Part shown: positions 1-11,958 of the stretch, piece by piece
Layout: each line of letters starts with the position of its first letter
Numbering within the stretch: the first letter of the stretch is position 1
Origin: Coriaria nepalensis
Taxonomy: Eukaryota; Streptophyta; Magnoliopsida; Cucurbitales; Coriariaceae
Direction: 5' to 3'
Length of the DNA: 64,000 nt
NCBI GenBank assembly: GCA_027186245.1
Contig: CP114491.1
Location: 7,251,501 to 7,315,500 of the forward strand
The notes under the pieces: model-generated
The model's database searches: none
Seen by the model: only the letters and a program-made list of their open reading frames with translations
What the model was told of the DNA's origin: nothing
Position numbers and translations under genes: made by a program

Positions 1-339
1 ATTTCACATACATATCCATAATAGCATTAAGCAAATTCAAACTATACCTTATTGTAATCTTCTTCCTTGTTATATATTCATGAACTCTCTACCCTCTATA
101 TATCTCTCCTTTCTGCGAACAAACCGAAATAACAGCAGTCATAGTCACTTCATTCGGCTCGATTTCACTTAACAACATTTAATCAAACAAATTCAAAGCA
201 TCGTCAAGAAACTTATGGCTAGAGTAGCTGTCAGTCATTGTGGTCCAAGTAAGAACATCTCTCACGGAAATAATAAATTTTGCTGCTATATTATTTGTGC
301 TTCATATTGATTCCAACCTCAAATATAAATTAAAAAATA

Positions 340-340
<1 letters not shown>

Positions 341-406
<66 letters not shown>

Positions 407-407
407 T
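341..407. repeat. (ATT)n microsatellite
   Basis: This is an uninterrupted run of about 22 ATT units. In one frame it reads as polyleucine, which is an artefact of the repeat and not a protein. Confidence 0.95.
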
Positions 408-689
408 TCAGAGAGAAGGTTTACTAAATTACCATCATTGCTCACGAAGAAAGAAATGTATTTTCCTTTTTTTCATAATTTATAAGATTTATTTTAATCT
501 AATAATTTAAAAGTGTAAAAAAATATGTCTAATAGATCCTATCCCTTTTACTTAAAACTAATTAACTAAACTTTGAACCTTAACCAAGCTTTACAAATAA
601 TATTGCTTTGATACATCATCTAAATGTGAAACGGAGCACTTTGAATTGTGAGATAAATATTGCTAGCTTTAAACTGAGTCCTGCAAACA

Positions 690-974
690 TAACTTTTGAT
701 GGAAATCCGGGCTGCACGGCCCGGATTGAGTCCTGTACTATCCATGTCATTCCGGGTCGTGTCAGGCTTAAACCGGGTCGTGCCTGAGTCGGTCCAGAGA
801 AGGCCAGGAAATAAAATTTTAAAATTTAAGAGGTGAAATGTAATATAAAAAAAACAAAAAAGGAGTTTGCCAGCCAAAGCACGGAACCGCCCTCTGAATC
901 TAGATCGGGCCAATGCTTAGGCCAGTCCCAAAAAGCAAGTCGGGCCCATGTATTTTCTAGATTGACAGCTCTGA
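690..974. mobile_element. hAT-like non-autonomous element end
   Basis: A locally GC-rich stretch with repeated cCGGGt/GGCCCg words sits in AT-rich DNA. It ends at about 958-974 in a sequence whose reverse complement starts CAGAGCTGTCAATC. Plant Ac/hAT elements commonly begin with CAGRGNTGTCAA followed by subterminal GGCCC-type repeats, so this looks like one end of a decayed element. I did not find the partner terminus or an 8-bp target duplication. Confidence 0.4.
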
Positions 975-1054
975 ACATAACACACCTCTAGACGATTGGA
1001 TGAATACACATCCTTAAAAGTTAATGACATCTACTATTTAAGTCCACGACAATT

Positions 1055-1953
1055 AGTGTGTGCTTGCTTGGAAATAGTTTTTTATTTTTTATATTTAAAA
1101 TTTTAATTTTTGTAATCACTACAAAAATTTGATTTTTGGAATGCAAATCCGTTTAGCCTGAACGGTTTTTTATCCGGCAGCTTTGGGATTTGAACAAAGC
1201 GATTCTTTTTGCAAATGGGAGCAACATTTCAGGATTATGAACGAAAATAAAGCAATATTCCTTCAATCTTCACGAGTTTGACTGGAAATTTCTTCAATCT
1301 TTTTTCTCTCTTCGAATTGTCTTCAATTCGTCTTCTTCAATCCTTCATTTGCAAGCAGTAGTCAACCGAAGTGTTAGCACCCATTATTATCATTACAAAC
1401 CCAGGTTTGAAGCCCTATTTCAAACCCTCATTTCAAACACCCAATGTCAACGAAATAAATCGCAAACGTACAAATCTAAATCCTAAACATAATAAAAAGT
1501 CGAGGAGCCATGATCTTCAAAACAAGAGATTTTGTACTTAAATTGGAGTAAAGATTCTTGAAGCGTCTGCCAAAATTACGAATGTGATGGTCAGATTCAT
1601 AAGTGGGAGGGAGGCGTTAATAGATAGAGAGAAGAGAGAACATGGAGGCATTAATAGAGGCATTGATGAAGTCAGTTGAAGAGAAAAGAAAATGTTACAG
1701 TGAAAAATGAGCCTAAAAAATCCAAAAACATTGCTCAAAATGATGAAAACTACTTAAAAACTGATTTTTGCATTTTGACTTTCTGACTGGTTTTTGTATT
1801 AGTTCAAAAAACCGATTTGTGATTCTCTTCGACAGAAAAAGACAAAAACACTCCCAAGGAGAGGTTTGCCCCTTGTGAAATACAACGTTTTTCATATTTG
1901 CAAAGACAAAAACCAATTTTGAGATCTAATGTCAATTGCCAAGCACACCCTTA
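1055..1953. mobile_element. MITE-like element with GTGTGCTTG termini
   Basis: The left end reads GTGTGCTTGCTTGGAAAT, and the right end is the inverted form (attgccaagcacaccc). The pair brackets about 0.9 kb with no real coding capacity. TIRs of the form GGGTGTGYTTGG are common in plant non-autonomous DNA transposons. Family assignment and target-site duplication are not resolved. Confidence 0.4.
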
Positions 1954-2420
1954 CTTCAAAGAAACAAAGAAACATTTACTTTCAAACAAAGCTTACGTTA
2001 AGTATTACTTAGCAAATTAGGTTGCAATTCCAAATTCATGGGGCTGCCGTAGGACACTTCTCTAAATTTTAAAAAGAGAATAAGAAAAATAAAAAAAATA
2101 CACAATTATTATTTATTTTACAAAACACAGACCAATAATACCCAACCACCTCTATAAATAGCTCTATAAATAGTACACATTTTTACAAGAATTTTGTGCA
2201 AAGGAACCAACTTTTCTTACGAGCTAATCTTCTATAAAACCTTAAATTAAGTGCACATTGTGGGACAAAGGTTCTGCATTTCTCTTTTCAGACAAGGCTT
2301 GTGCGGAGACACAGTAGAGAGTACATGGCAAATGCTCGGTTTGATATTGAACGGAAAAACCCGCAGAATTTCAGAACAGATTGGTTTTAGTGGAGAACTA
2401 ATATCACCTCAAGTAAAACA

Positions 2421-5400
2421 TCATATGTAAGCAAGTGAGCTCCGGTCTAGATCAGGTTGTGGGCGACCTCTTGTTGGAGTTGGAGGTCTCTGAATGTTAA
2501 GCTCCTGAAAAAAATACCAAAATTTGATGCTCTCATATTGATTCGAATGAAAGAAAGGTTTAAAAATGACTCTTCTTTTGCTTTTATATCTTTTGTAGCA
2601 CAAGGAGTTGATACAAAGTTAAACAGGTTTTTGAACAAATAACTCCAAATTCTACAATACAAAAGCACAGACCTGCATCCAAGTGTCCTCCATGGCATGT
2701 TCTGGAGATGTCTCAGGAGACTGAAGGGGAGGTGGCAAGGGATGAATCAATTTTGGAACAACAACCAAACCCCTACCAACTACCAGTATAGCTCCGGCAT
2801 TGTTTGCGGTCCCTACATAAATAAGACGACATAAGCAAGAAACAGCAGCATATTAAGTAGGGCAAAAAATTGTTTCAAGTAAAATTGCTTACCACAATAG
2901 TTAGTTGCTGAGAAAAGAGTGATTAATTGTCCCTGAGCAAACCTTTCAAATCCATCCATTACACATTCATGGGCCCTTATTATAAGCTGTAATTTATTTT
3001 TCTTACAGAATTCTGTGACCCGGTCAGGCTGCAAAAAATAGAAATAGTAATGTAAGGCCAAAAAGACCTACTGGCATTGAAACGAAAAGAAAAGAAGAAA
3101 CAAGAAAGAGCATACCCCAAAGGTTACAAGACCAGGGCCCCTAGCATTTGGTCTGAGACCCTCCACACTATCGTTTTCTGTAGGATCAGACCTGTGTATG
3201 GAGGATGTATGAGAGCAGATAAATTTACAAACAGGGTATGAAAAAGAACTGAATGAATACATACCACAAAAGGTCCATTAAAATAATAGATCCAGCATCC
3301 ATTGTAATGGGCCTCTCAAGCTTCTCAATTTGTTCAGTGGTGTATATAGAACGCCCTATGCCACCATGCATACAAATAATTTTCTTTTCAATCAACGCAG
3401 CAAGTGGAAGATAATTAAACAGTTGATTGAACCGTGTCCATGCCCATATTCCATCATTCTCTCCCTACAGAGATATACGTCACTACCATATTCATTCCAC
3501 TAATGAAGAGAATTATCACAATTGTATCTTTCTGTATACCATTCTCTCTATGCATTCAAGCCGAAAACCAAAGAGTGCGTTTATGTCAGCGGCCTCATGG
3601 TTTCCACGTATCAAGTGAACATTTTCGGGGTACTCAATCTGCAATAATCAGGCCCTGCACAGTTAGCTCTACACAAAATAAAGAATGAAGTCATTTTCAC
3701 AATTGATTGATTGAGAAGCTAAAATAAACTTGCCTTAAGAGCAAGGAGCAAGGTTATAGTCTCCAAGCTATGCTGTCCTCGATCAACATAATCTCCCAGA
3801 AACAAGTAGTCAATGTACCTGAAACATATTATTGCTTGTTAAAGATAATGCTAAATTTTTTATAGAACCTCAAGCTGATTGTGGATTGGCTCAATTCTTT
3901 CCAAAGAAGTCTAAAGTAAATAATCATACAAATTAGAATGACTGCCAGACTTACGTGATGTCCCCAGCAGTGGAAGGAAAACCATATTCATCGAAAAGCC
4001 GCATTAGATCACCAAACTGTCCATGAAGATCCCCGAATACTTTAATGGGAGCTTTGAGTTGAAGAACTGTTGTCTCATGCATAAAGATCTGTTCGGCAGC
4101 ATAGCAAAGCTCACCCACTTCGTAAGAATCTAGGAAAAACTTCCTATTAGCAGGGGCTTTCCAGTTCCGAGGTCTGAGTAATGTAGAAATGATCTGCATA
4201 ACAGAAAAATTAAAAAACAATACATGAAACTAAATGTTGAACCGTAAGGGACAAATAACAAAAACTGTTAAAAGATACATGCCTTTTTATGTAACCCTTG
4301 AGGGGATCTCTGCCTGGTAAACTTTTTGGTAAGATTTGACAAGTCATTATTCAATGGAACCATTCTTCTGCTCTCGTTTTCAAACTGATCCAAAGATAAC
4401 TGCCTCACCATCCCCCCCAGGTTACCTACGGCCTCCTTTGCAACTACAACCTGTAGCAACAGAAAAAGGACACTCTTAAGAGTATGATGATGGAAATTTT
4501 CATTTCATATAGAACAGAGGCCAAAGAACATACAGCTCTTGGATGAAGGCGGACATCAGCCTCATTGTCACTACCATCTGAAGTTGTTTCTACAGCTTGT
4601 GAGTTTGAATCTGATGCAGATGTATCTTCAGCTGGAGCAGCGGATTGGACCTGAAGTGCTTGCCAGACAGCACTAGCTGCTTCAGCTTCAGCAGCAGAAG
4701 CCTCACTCAGTTTTTCTAGGGAGCTTTTGTCCAAACTAATGGAAAATGGAAACAATCCCTCAGTTCTTGCAAATTTTCAGTTCAACAAGAAAGAAAGATG
4801 GGATGGGGGATTAATACCTCATGCCACGAGATAAGGTAGCTACTGATCCAGTATCTGAAAAAGGTGTTATGTTAGAACTTGCACAGGACTGATTTAGTTT
4901 GGGGCTTGTTATACCTGAGGCTCTCTCGGAGTGTAACAAAGAGGAATTGATATTTGAATGAATTGATGAATTTTCCGCAACCAGAAAATTCCCTAGCAAG
5001 ATATCTGCAAATAGTGATAGCATTGATAAACATTTGGCCAAAAAGGTAAAAAGTATAATAGAAGTTACATTTTTTGGCCTAACATCCAGGATAAATAATC
5101 GTACTAAATATGATCACAACAGATCATTGGCGCCCATGCAGTATAGCTGACATTGAAAATATCCAGATGACATTAACGCTTCAATGATGACTATGTACTG
5201 ACACTATTTCCCATTGCTAGTACATATTTAGGATCTCTATATTTCCAATTCTAAGCATCACTATTATGAATTTTCTTACATATGAAACTGCAGATTGATG
5301 CTTTTATTACACGAATTTCAGGGAAGTCCACAATTGTATGATATAATGAGTAGAGAATCGATACACATAAATTTGTGATTTGACCTTTGTATTTACAATC

Positions 5401-7709
5401 CTCACCTCCCTTGAGACCACCATAAATATAAATACGAACACCAACAGAAGCAGCTGCATGTCGGCAGCGACGCATAAGCTCCAAAGACGGATCATAATCA
5501 GTGTGTGCCTTTGTGCGTGATGAGGTAACCAACCCATTCCTATCTAACCAAACTCCAGCCGCAGTGTCTAACACTGTAAAAATAGATAAAAAGAACATAA
5601 GTAAGACACTGATTGCATGCAAACAAGCGCCACTGATGAAAAATATCCAAATGTACCTGCAATAGCTGCTTCGCCTTCCATTGTGCGACCTCCCCTAAGA
5701 GCACCCCCAGTGACATGTAGTCGAGCACCAACAAACACCTACAACAGATAATGGCAAGTTAAGTGAAAATTAAGTATTATAAGCATAGAGCTATCTAGTT
5801 TAAAAATAAAACAGAATAGATATCCAAAACTCTTATCTCAAACCCAGTCAGTCGGTTCCCAAGAATGCCACAGAAAGCGCCTCAGAGAAGCATTTTTAAG
5901 GGCAATAGGTTTCCAGTATTTCATTTTGTCACTTACCGCAGCATGTTGATACCTTGGTGAAGGAGAAACCCCAGGTGCAAGAGTCCATTCCCACTGACCA
6001 TTCCTATGCATAAGCAGTCCATACGCATCGGCTAGTGGCTGTTAATTGATATAACACAATTTTCAGATATCATCATTAGGACCATGCCTATCCCTATTCT
6101 GTTTGGCAACTTTGGTTTAATTTTATGTAGTTATGATTTATGCACTACATGCACTGAATACCGAACTTGTATATCGGGGTTGAGTTTTAAGCACAATTCT
6201 TCAAATGAATAAAAGACATTACATAGCAGTTCATGCTAGATCTATATAAAGAGAGTTGATCATACTGTGCCAGAAGTGTCTCTTCCTCCACAAAGCAAAA
6301 ACATGCCATCTGATCGGGCACTACCTGTTGCATACCTACAAAATAAGGTTACTGATTCAGTATTTTGAATGTTTCTGAAAGTGTTAATTCAGGATTATAC
6401 AGTGGGATGAAACATAACAGACACTTACATTCTAGCAGAAGGTCTATCACCTTCTGGACTCAGCCTCTGCCATGCATATGGCTTCTGGGCAGTATCCAAA
6501 GACCAAGCATCGGATAAGACCCTTTTTCCTAGAAAAAAAAGAGTACACGATAATTAACATCAAATGGTTTTAGACCGGGATAGCAGAAAATCTTAAGATG
6601 AAAACATTAGACGTCTAGCAGTATACTTCCCCCTGTCACTCATATAGTCCACTATCCAGACGTCAGAGTGAAACAGCCATTCATGTTTCCCTCTCTTAGA
6701 GTCGGTATGTATGCACAAAGGTATGATATAATTATCAAACGTCCTTACCATCATTTCCACTAACGGTGACCAGATATCTTTGAGCAACCAAGTCCATCAC
6801 GTGGCCATAGCGAGGCCCAGGTCCCTGTCCTTGAACAACCACTCTGCATTGCATTCCAAAATACATTAAAAAAGGACTCTTTCACCGCAATAATTCTAAA
6901 GCTTCCCAAATAAGCTCACCTGTGCCACTTGAACTTATCATTGGTCAAGTCAAGCACATAGAGATCATCTGTAGAATGCCCAGCAGGACCTATGCCACCC
7001 TAGCAGCATGAACCCATCATCAATTCCAATCTTTTAACAGAAAAAATCAAAATCCAAAAAACCTGTATCTTACCCAAATTCGTCGGCTTTATTATACAGT
7101 CTCACCTGAAAAACAACCATAGTACCCACTGCAGCTGCAGCATGGGCAGCCCTAGGGGATGGGGGCTCACCAGCAGGTCTCATTCTGCATGATTAAAATG
7201 GAGAAAAAAAAAAAAGAACAAATGCAATTCGATTTCGAGACTTGATTACAAGAACGGTAAATAAATACTCAAAAGAGAGACGTTGTCTCACCTGGTCCAT
7301 TTCCTAGTAAGAACGTCATAGGAATGCACTGAATTCGTCACCCCCGCCAATCCTGCAAATTTGACAGGCAATTGCACAAAATTTTACAACCACTACGATC
7401 CACCACACAGTGGAAATTCCACAAATCCATAATAGAAATAATCAAATCAGAGTGAGATACAATCAAGGAAGGAAGAGAGAAGTGGTAATGATAGGGTAAT
7501 CTACTGATTCCGGGAGCAGACGAGGAAGCCCCGCCCTCGATAGCGGTGGCGCCACCGAAAAGAATGAGACGAGGTCCATGAGTTTTAGTAGGGGCGATGG
7601 CGGTGAGTGTATGGCCGCAGCGAGGTCCGGGAGCATCCTCTTCTGAGTCCCAGTAAGTCTCGAGAGTCCGGTATGACGGAGCAGGGTGCAACCATGGCTT
7701 CGACCCCAT
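2421..7709 (-). CDS. BSL1: BSL1-type Kelch-repeat Ser/Thr phosphatase
   Basis: This is a member of the BSU1/BSL family: an N-terminal Kelch propeller fused to a PP1-like PPP phosphatase. Known family members relay brassinosteroid signals by dephosphorylating BIN2-type GSK3 kinases. The start at 7709 gives [11 protein letters not shown], the usual BSL1 N terminus; the end gives [17 protein letters not shown], the usual C terminus. I count about 21 exons. The first is 7505-7709 and the second 7292-7352. Kelch exons run down to about 5400. A Ser/Ala-rich linker covers about 5008-4280. The catalytic part starts near 4195. Phosphatase motifs are intact: GDLHGQ (near 4030), GDYVDRG (near 3780), GNHEAAD (near 3600), HGGIGRS (near 3370) and [13 protein letters not shown] (near 2950). 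The last exons are 2890-3028, about 2673-2812 and 2421-2504. No lesion was seen; the product should be about 880 aa. Closest match is BSL1 rather than BSU1 or BSL2/3, from the N terminus and short linker. Confidence 0.93.
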
Positions 7710-9110
7710 TCGAAAACCAGGCCGAGGCCCCTAGAAAAAGAATGAAGATCCGAAGATCGAATCAAATCGATCAAAGTATAATAAGAATTTTCAGTGAATC
7801 CTCAATTTCTGATTCTGCCCAAAAAGAAGATTAAAAGGAACCCTAAGGAAAAAAAAAAGAAAAAAAAAAGGATTCGATTTGCAAAAGTTGGTGGTGGGGC
7901 CCGATCCAAGGTCTGGACCGTCTCTCTAGAAATGAAGAATTGCCATAGCCTGAATCTTTCTTCTTTCCCTCTTTTTTTTTTTTTTATTGGGGGAGACAAT
8001 AATGAATCACTTTTATTATATAATAAACTCTTTAAATTTAATGGGATTATATTTTAAATATTAAATAATTTTTTTTTTTCCAAAACTTTACAATTAATTT
8101 TTTTTATATCTATTTTAATGGTATTATCGCTTGTTTAAATTTGTATTTATTTTGATTATATTTTTTTTTATAATTTTTACTTTAAAATAAAATTATATTC
8201 GTCGAAAGTAGATCTCCTCACATGGGAGAAATGTTTTTTTTTTTTTTTTTTTAGAACTCAAACAAATAAATTTAAGAGTAAATAAGAGTTTAAAGATACA
8301 TTAATAAAACCGGCAAAATTAGTGAAAAGATAATTATAAAGATTTATTATAATTAATTTTTAAATTAATAATCATATTAATTTGAGGAGTTTATTATAAT
8401 AAAAATAAATCATATAAATTATATTCCTTTTTTTTCTCTTTTTTAAAAATAAAAATAAAAATAATTTATTTATTTTGATTTTCTCTAAACATATATAATA
8501 TGATTATTTATTACTTTAGTTAGTTTGAGGGTGTTTGAAATTGGAGACTTTTCTTGGAACCGGCAAGAAACGAGTCTTAAGTTAATATATGATAATAAAT
8601 AAATAAAATATTTAATTTATGATATAATATATGATAATAATATGTATATATTGAATTGTGAGTATGTTGATTATTTTAAGTACTTTAAAATAAATACATT
8701 TATTGATGAATTGAAGTTCGGTATATTAAAAATGCGACGTGAATAACATTCTTATAATGTATTTGACAGTTAGTCGGACCAAAGTGGCAGGCAGCTGCGA
8801 GGATATTGAAATTTGCTTACAACGTGAACGTGCCTCTACTCTACATTCCAATTTACCATACTTATTAGAAATATATATTCTTGTATTTATTTTTCATAAT
8901 ATATTGAAATTTATAATAATTATAAATATTTAATTTAATTTAATAGATAATATAATATATAAAAAATAATATTTATAATTATAATTATGATATGAATTTT
9001 AAGAACAACATGCGTCTCACTTCAATTCAAGAGCAATTTTTCACTCTTTCTCTTCGTATAAGTTTATGTCAAACGACCGTTTAGTAAACCTGTCATTGTC
9101 AGATTTATCT
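7710..9110. other. AT-rich intergenic region
   Basis: The proximal part is the BSL1 5' UTR and promoter. From about 7970 to 9100 the DNA is very AT-rich, with poly-T and poly-A runs and short non-conserved frames. No gene was found. Confidence 0.6.
7894..7902. promoter_or_regulatory. TCP/site II-like motif upstream of BSL1
   Basis: GTGGGGCCC lies about 185 bp upstream of the BSL1 start codon. It fits the TCP-factor consensus GTGGGNCC. The role is inferred only from motif and position. Confidence 0.3.
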
Positions 9111-11013
9111 TTAAATAGAAGGGGACAGATTTCTCCGTGTCATTAAGAAAATTAGACTTAAGTTTGCTGGAGAAATAGTTGTCTGGGGCATGGGATTAGG
9201 GAACCTTGCATGAATATCATTGATTTCGGTTATAATTTCAAGGGTTAGATCGACCTTGAACGCATTAAGAATGTCGGAGAGCTGCCGTGACTTGGTGGCT
9301 ACAAACAAGACACTTGCAACAAGAGGATGATGTCTAAGAACAAAGGCTGCAAAAGAAAACCTTGCAATAAACCACTTGCAACAAAGAACATATCAGAATA
9401 GTGAATGAATGGACAAACCGATTGCAAGAGATACTGGGTGAATATTATAATTTTCTGATACCTTAAGGTACTCCTGCAAAACGGAAACACAGAGAGAGAT
9501 TTAAGGTACTTCACTTTGGCCTTTAAAAAAATACAAAAAAAAACAAAAGATGAATATATATGGTATATATCTGTCATTACATACCAATTTACAACTAAAA
9601 AGAGCGTAGACATTACCATGCTAACTGCTTTTACTTTTTTCTTAGACAAGTATATTTTCCTGGCAAGATGGAACAACACCCAACTCCATACGAGAAAAAC
9701 TACACCCACCCCTATTCTTGATTCAAATGAAATCTCTGAAAGTCATTTAAAAGAGAACCTCTATAAAGATTCATGCGAGCATCAGCAGCATCACCTTCTG
9801 GTGAAAAATACTTCCCGGAAAGTATGCCCATTGCCAGAGGACTATATGCCAATAAGCTGATCCTGAAAATAAAAACGTAAATAATAATGTTTACTTGATG
9901 CTATAAGTACCATTATCCATTTTCTTTCCCTTTCCCTTTCCCTTTTATAAAAGAAATTGTTAAATCGATCCTCCCATGATGACAACATTCAGCCAGTCCA
10001 GAATCAAAGGGTTCAACACAGCAAGCTATAGGAGTTCTTCACATTTCACAGTTAACATTGTAACATCTTTTAGCCACAAACATGAATAAGTTATATGGAA
10101 ATTAAGAAAATATATAACACAAAGAGCCATAGAACCTGCAATGTTATAATCTTGGGAAGCTCAGTAAGCTTTTCGGCTATCCGAATAAACTTCATGACAC
10201 CATAGGTAGTTTCATTACTTAACCCAATATACCTTAGCTGCAAAATTCATGAATTGCAAATTGAAAAAACATAATCAAGTAACAGTAACTGAAAAAGGCG
10301 AAAACAAAATAGTATCACCTACTTTACCAGCATCAACAGCTTTGCTTAAGGCATTGAGTTGCTCTTCTATAGGAACAGAATCATACTGTCGAATTGGATC
10401 ATAATCCGTTTCTCTGAACCTATAATATAGCTGGAAAGAGAAAATGTTTAAGTTCACTTTTGATTTCTAGACTAGTCCACAAAATTAAGGTGGTATTAAG
10501 ATCAGTACTCAGACCTTGGTGGCTAAAACAAGGCTGTCCCGAGCAATATTGCGGTCTTTAATCCAAATGCCAAGATACTCCTCGCTTCTTCCCTGAGTCT
10601 GGTTCCGCTGAGGCACTGGATACCTAATGGGTTGTTGCCAATGAAAAACAACAAAAAATAAATGTAGAACTAAGAATATGTATACAGTATACGCGACACA
10701 GATTATACAGAACAAGAAACATATATAATAAAGAAAAGGGGTGCCTGAAAGGGTAGTTATTCTACATTTCAGCTGAGTGAAAAAAGTTGATGCCTGGATC
10801 GAAAGCTTGGTCGAGGAGCTGAAAGGATTGAAGGAGTGAATTTTGCTCGCCAAAAGTCATTGTTCGTATGGACGATTTGATTTACAAGGTTAGGAAATAA
10901 TGAAGGGGGAAGGAGGAGAGAGAAAAGAGTGAGAGAGTGTGAGGGGTCGAACCAATACAGAGCCTTGAAACAGTAAGATTTGGAGCAAGGTTGAAGAGAG
11001 GTACCACCATTTT
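9111..11013 (-). pseudogene. tas-like aldo/keto reductase, exon-depleted
   Basis: Recognisable pieces of a plant tas-like NADP-dependent aldo/keto reductase lie in order on the minus strand. They are NLAPNLTVSRLCIG (near 10960), TMTFGEQNS...INFFHSAEM (10742-10865), YPVPQRNQTQGRSEEYLG...LATKV (10509-10627), YDPIRQYDSVPIEEQLNAL (10320-10433), LRYIGLSNETTYGVMKFI (10137-10240), ISLLAYSPLAMGILSGKYF (9740-9862), EYLKVSENYNIHPVSLAI (near 9440), and FVLRHHPLVAS...INDIHARFPNPMP (9130-9340). Two stretches expected in the family are missing. One lies between LATKV and YDP, where DYIDLYQIHWPDR is normal and only about 75 bp remain. The other is the LLCRTFD..ECCH segment before ISLLAY. The first exon junction shows no acceptor AG where expected, the conserved FDSAE reads FHSAE, and the family stop after FPNPCP is lost. 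I infer a non-functional relic, though it could still be transcribed. Confidence 0.75.
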
Positions 11014-11341
11014 TATCTTAAACCGTACGAAAAAACACAAAATCAGGAGGCAAGAAACACTTGAGCTCGTTTAGCAGAAGAAAAGGGTTTTGGCGAAGTG
11101 GGGATAACAGTGCGTGATGTAGGAATCAAAATGGACAAATGTCAAAACGGCTCCGTAAAGCTATAAAGTATAGCTTTCGATAAGCAGAAGGGAGAAATTT
11201 TCTGAAAACTGTATATTATCAAAATAATAATAATAATAATAATGATTCCCAGTTACAATGATCAGGCAGATCGTAAACCGAGCAGCTTTATCCCAAAAAG
11301 GAACTCTCTAAAAACAGAACTATTCAGTGATTATGAACTCT

Positions 11342-11958
11342 CTAAAACTCTTGGGAAGCTGATCCAATATCGCCTTTGCCTTTTCCAATCTTCTTGGGCA
11401 ACAAATTCTGGTGGATGTTTGGCAAAACGCCCCCATTAGCAATAGTTACAGTCCCTAAAAGCTTGCTCAACTCTTCATCATTTCTTACTGCGAGCTGTAT
11501 ATGGCGTGGAACGATTCGATTCTTCTTGTTGTCTCTAGCGGCATTTCCTGCAAGTTCTAATACCTGCAAAATGGAAGGGCACGCCATTAATAAAATCTTA
11601 AGAACTTGTTAGCAATCTTTTAGAAATTAGAAGATTGCTAATAATCATCGACCGATAATCGATGCTAAGATACACGAAACTCAGTCAACACGATAACAAA
11701 GAACAACCAAGCACAGAACCATCACAAAAGAATGAAAGAGGATGGTCGACGATCACTAACCTCAGCGGCGAGATACTCAAGGACAGCGGAGAGGTAAACC
11801 GGAGCACCGGCACCAACACGCTCAGCGTACTTGCCGGCTTTAAGGAATCGAGCAATACGACCGACGGGAAATTGAAGGCCAGCCTTGTGAGATCTGGACA
11901 CAGATTTGGTCGACTTAGGCTTGCCTCTACCTCCCTTCGTTGAAGCAGCTGAACTCAT
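11342..11958 (-). CDS. histone H2A.X variant
   Basis: Two exons, 11761-11958 and 11342-11563, encode a 139-aa core histone H2A joined at the classic [17 protein letters not shown] junction. The H2A fold is fully conserved ([15 protein letters not shown], the acidic patch, [14 protein letters not shown]). The C terminus is SASQEF, the SQ[ED]-hydrophobic motif that defines H2A.X; its serine is phosphorylated by ATM/ATR at DNA breaks in known H2A.X proteins. The start at 11958 gives [13 protein letters not shown]. The 12 extra codons upstream in the same frame are not typical of the family, so the inner ATG was chosen. The donor is GTTAGT and the acceptor TTTGCAG. The product acts in nucleosomes as a dimer with H2B. 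It sits about 330 bp downstream of the upstream end of the aldo/keto reductase relic, in the same orientation. Confidence 0.96.

Larger units (their letters stand above)
1..2420. other. gene-poor left flank with repeats
   Basis: No convincing coding region is seen. The stretch holds an ATT microsatellite, a GC-rich hAT-like segment and a MITE-like segment, each listed separately. Open frames here are short, low in complexity or cross repeats. The last part, from about 2200, is probably the 3' UTR and downstream DNA of the BSL1 gene, which reads leftward. Confidence 0.6.

Noticed and set aside
240..485. 81-codon frame with a polyleucine run
   Set aside because: It is the translation of an ATT microsatellite with no homology or conserved context.
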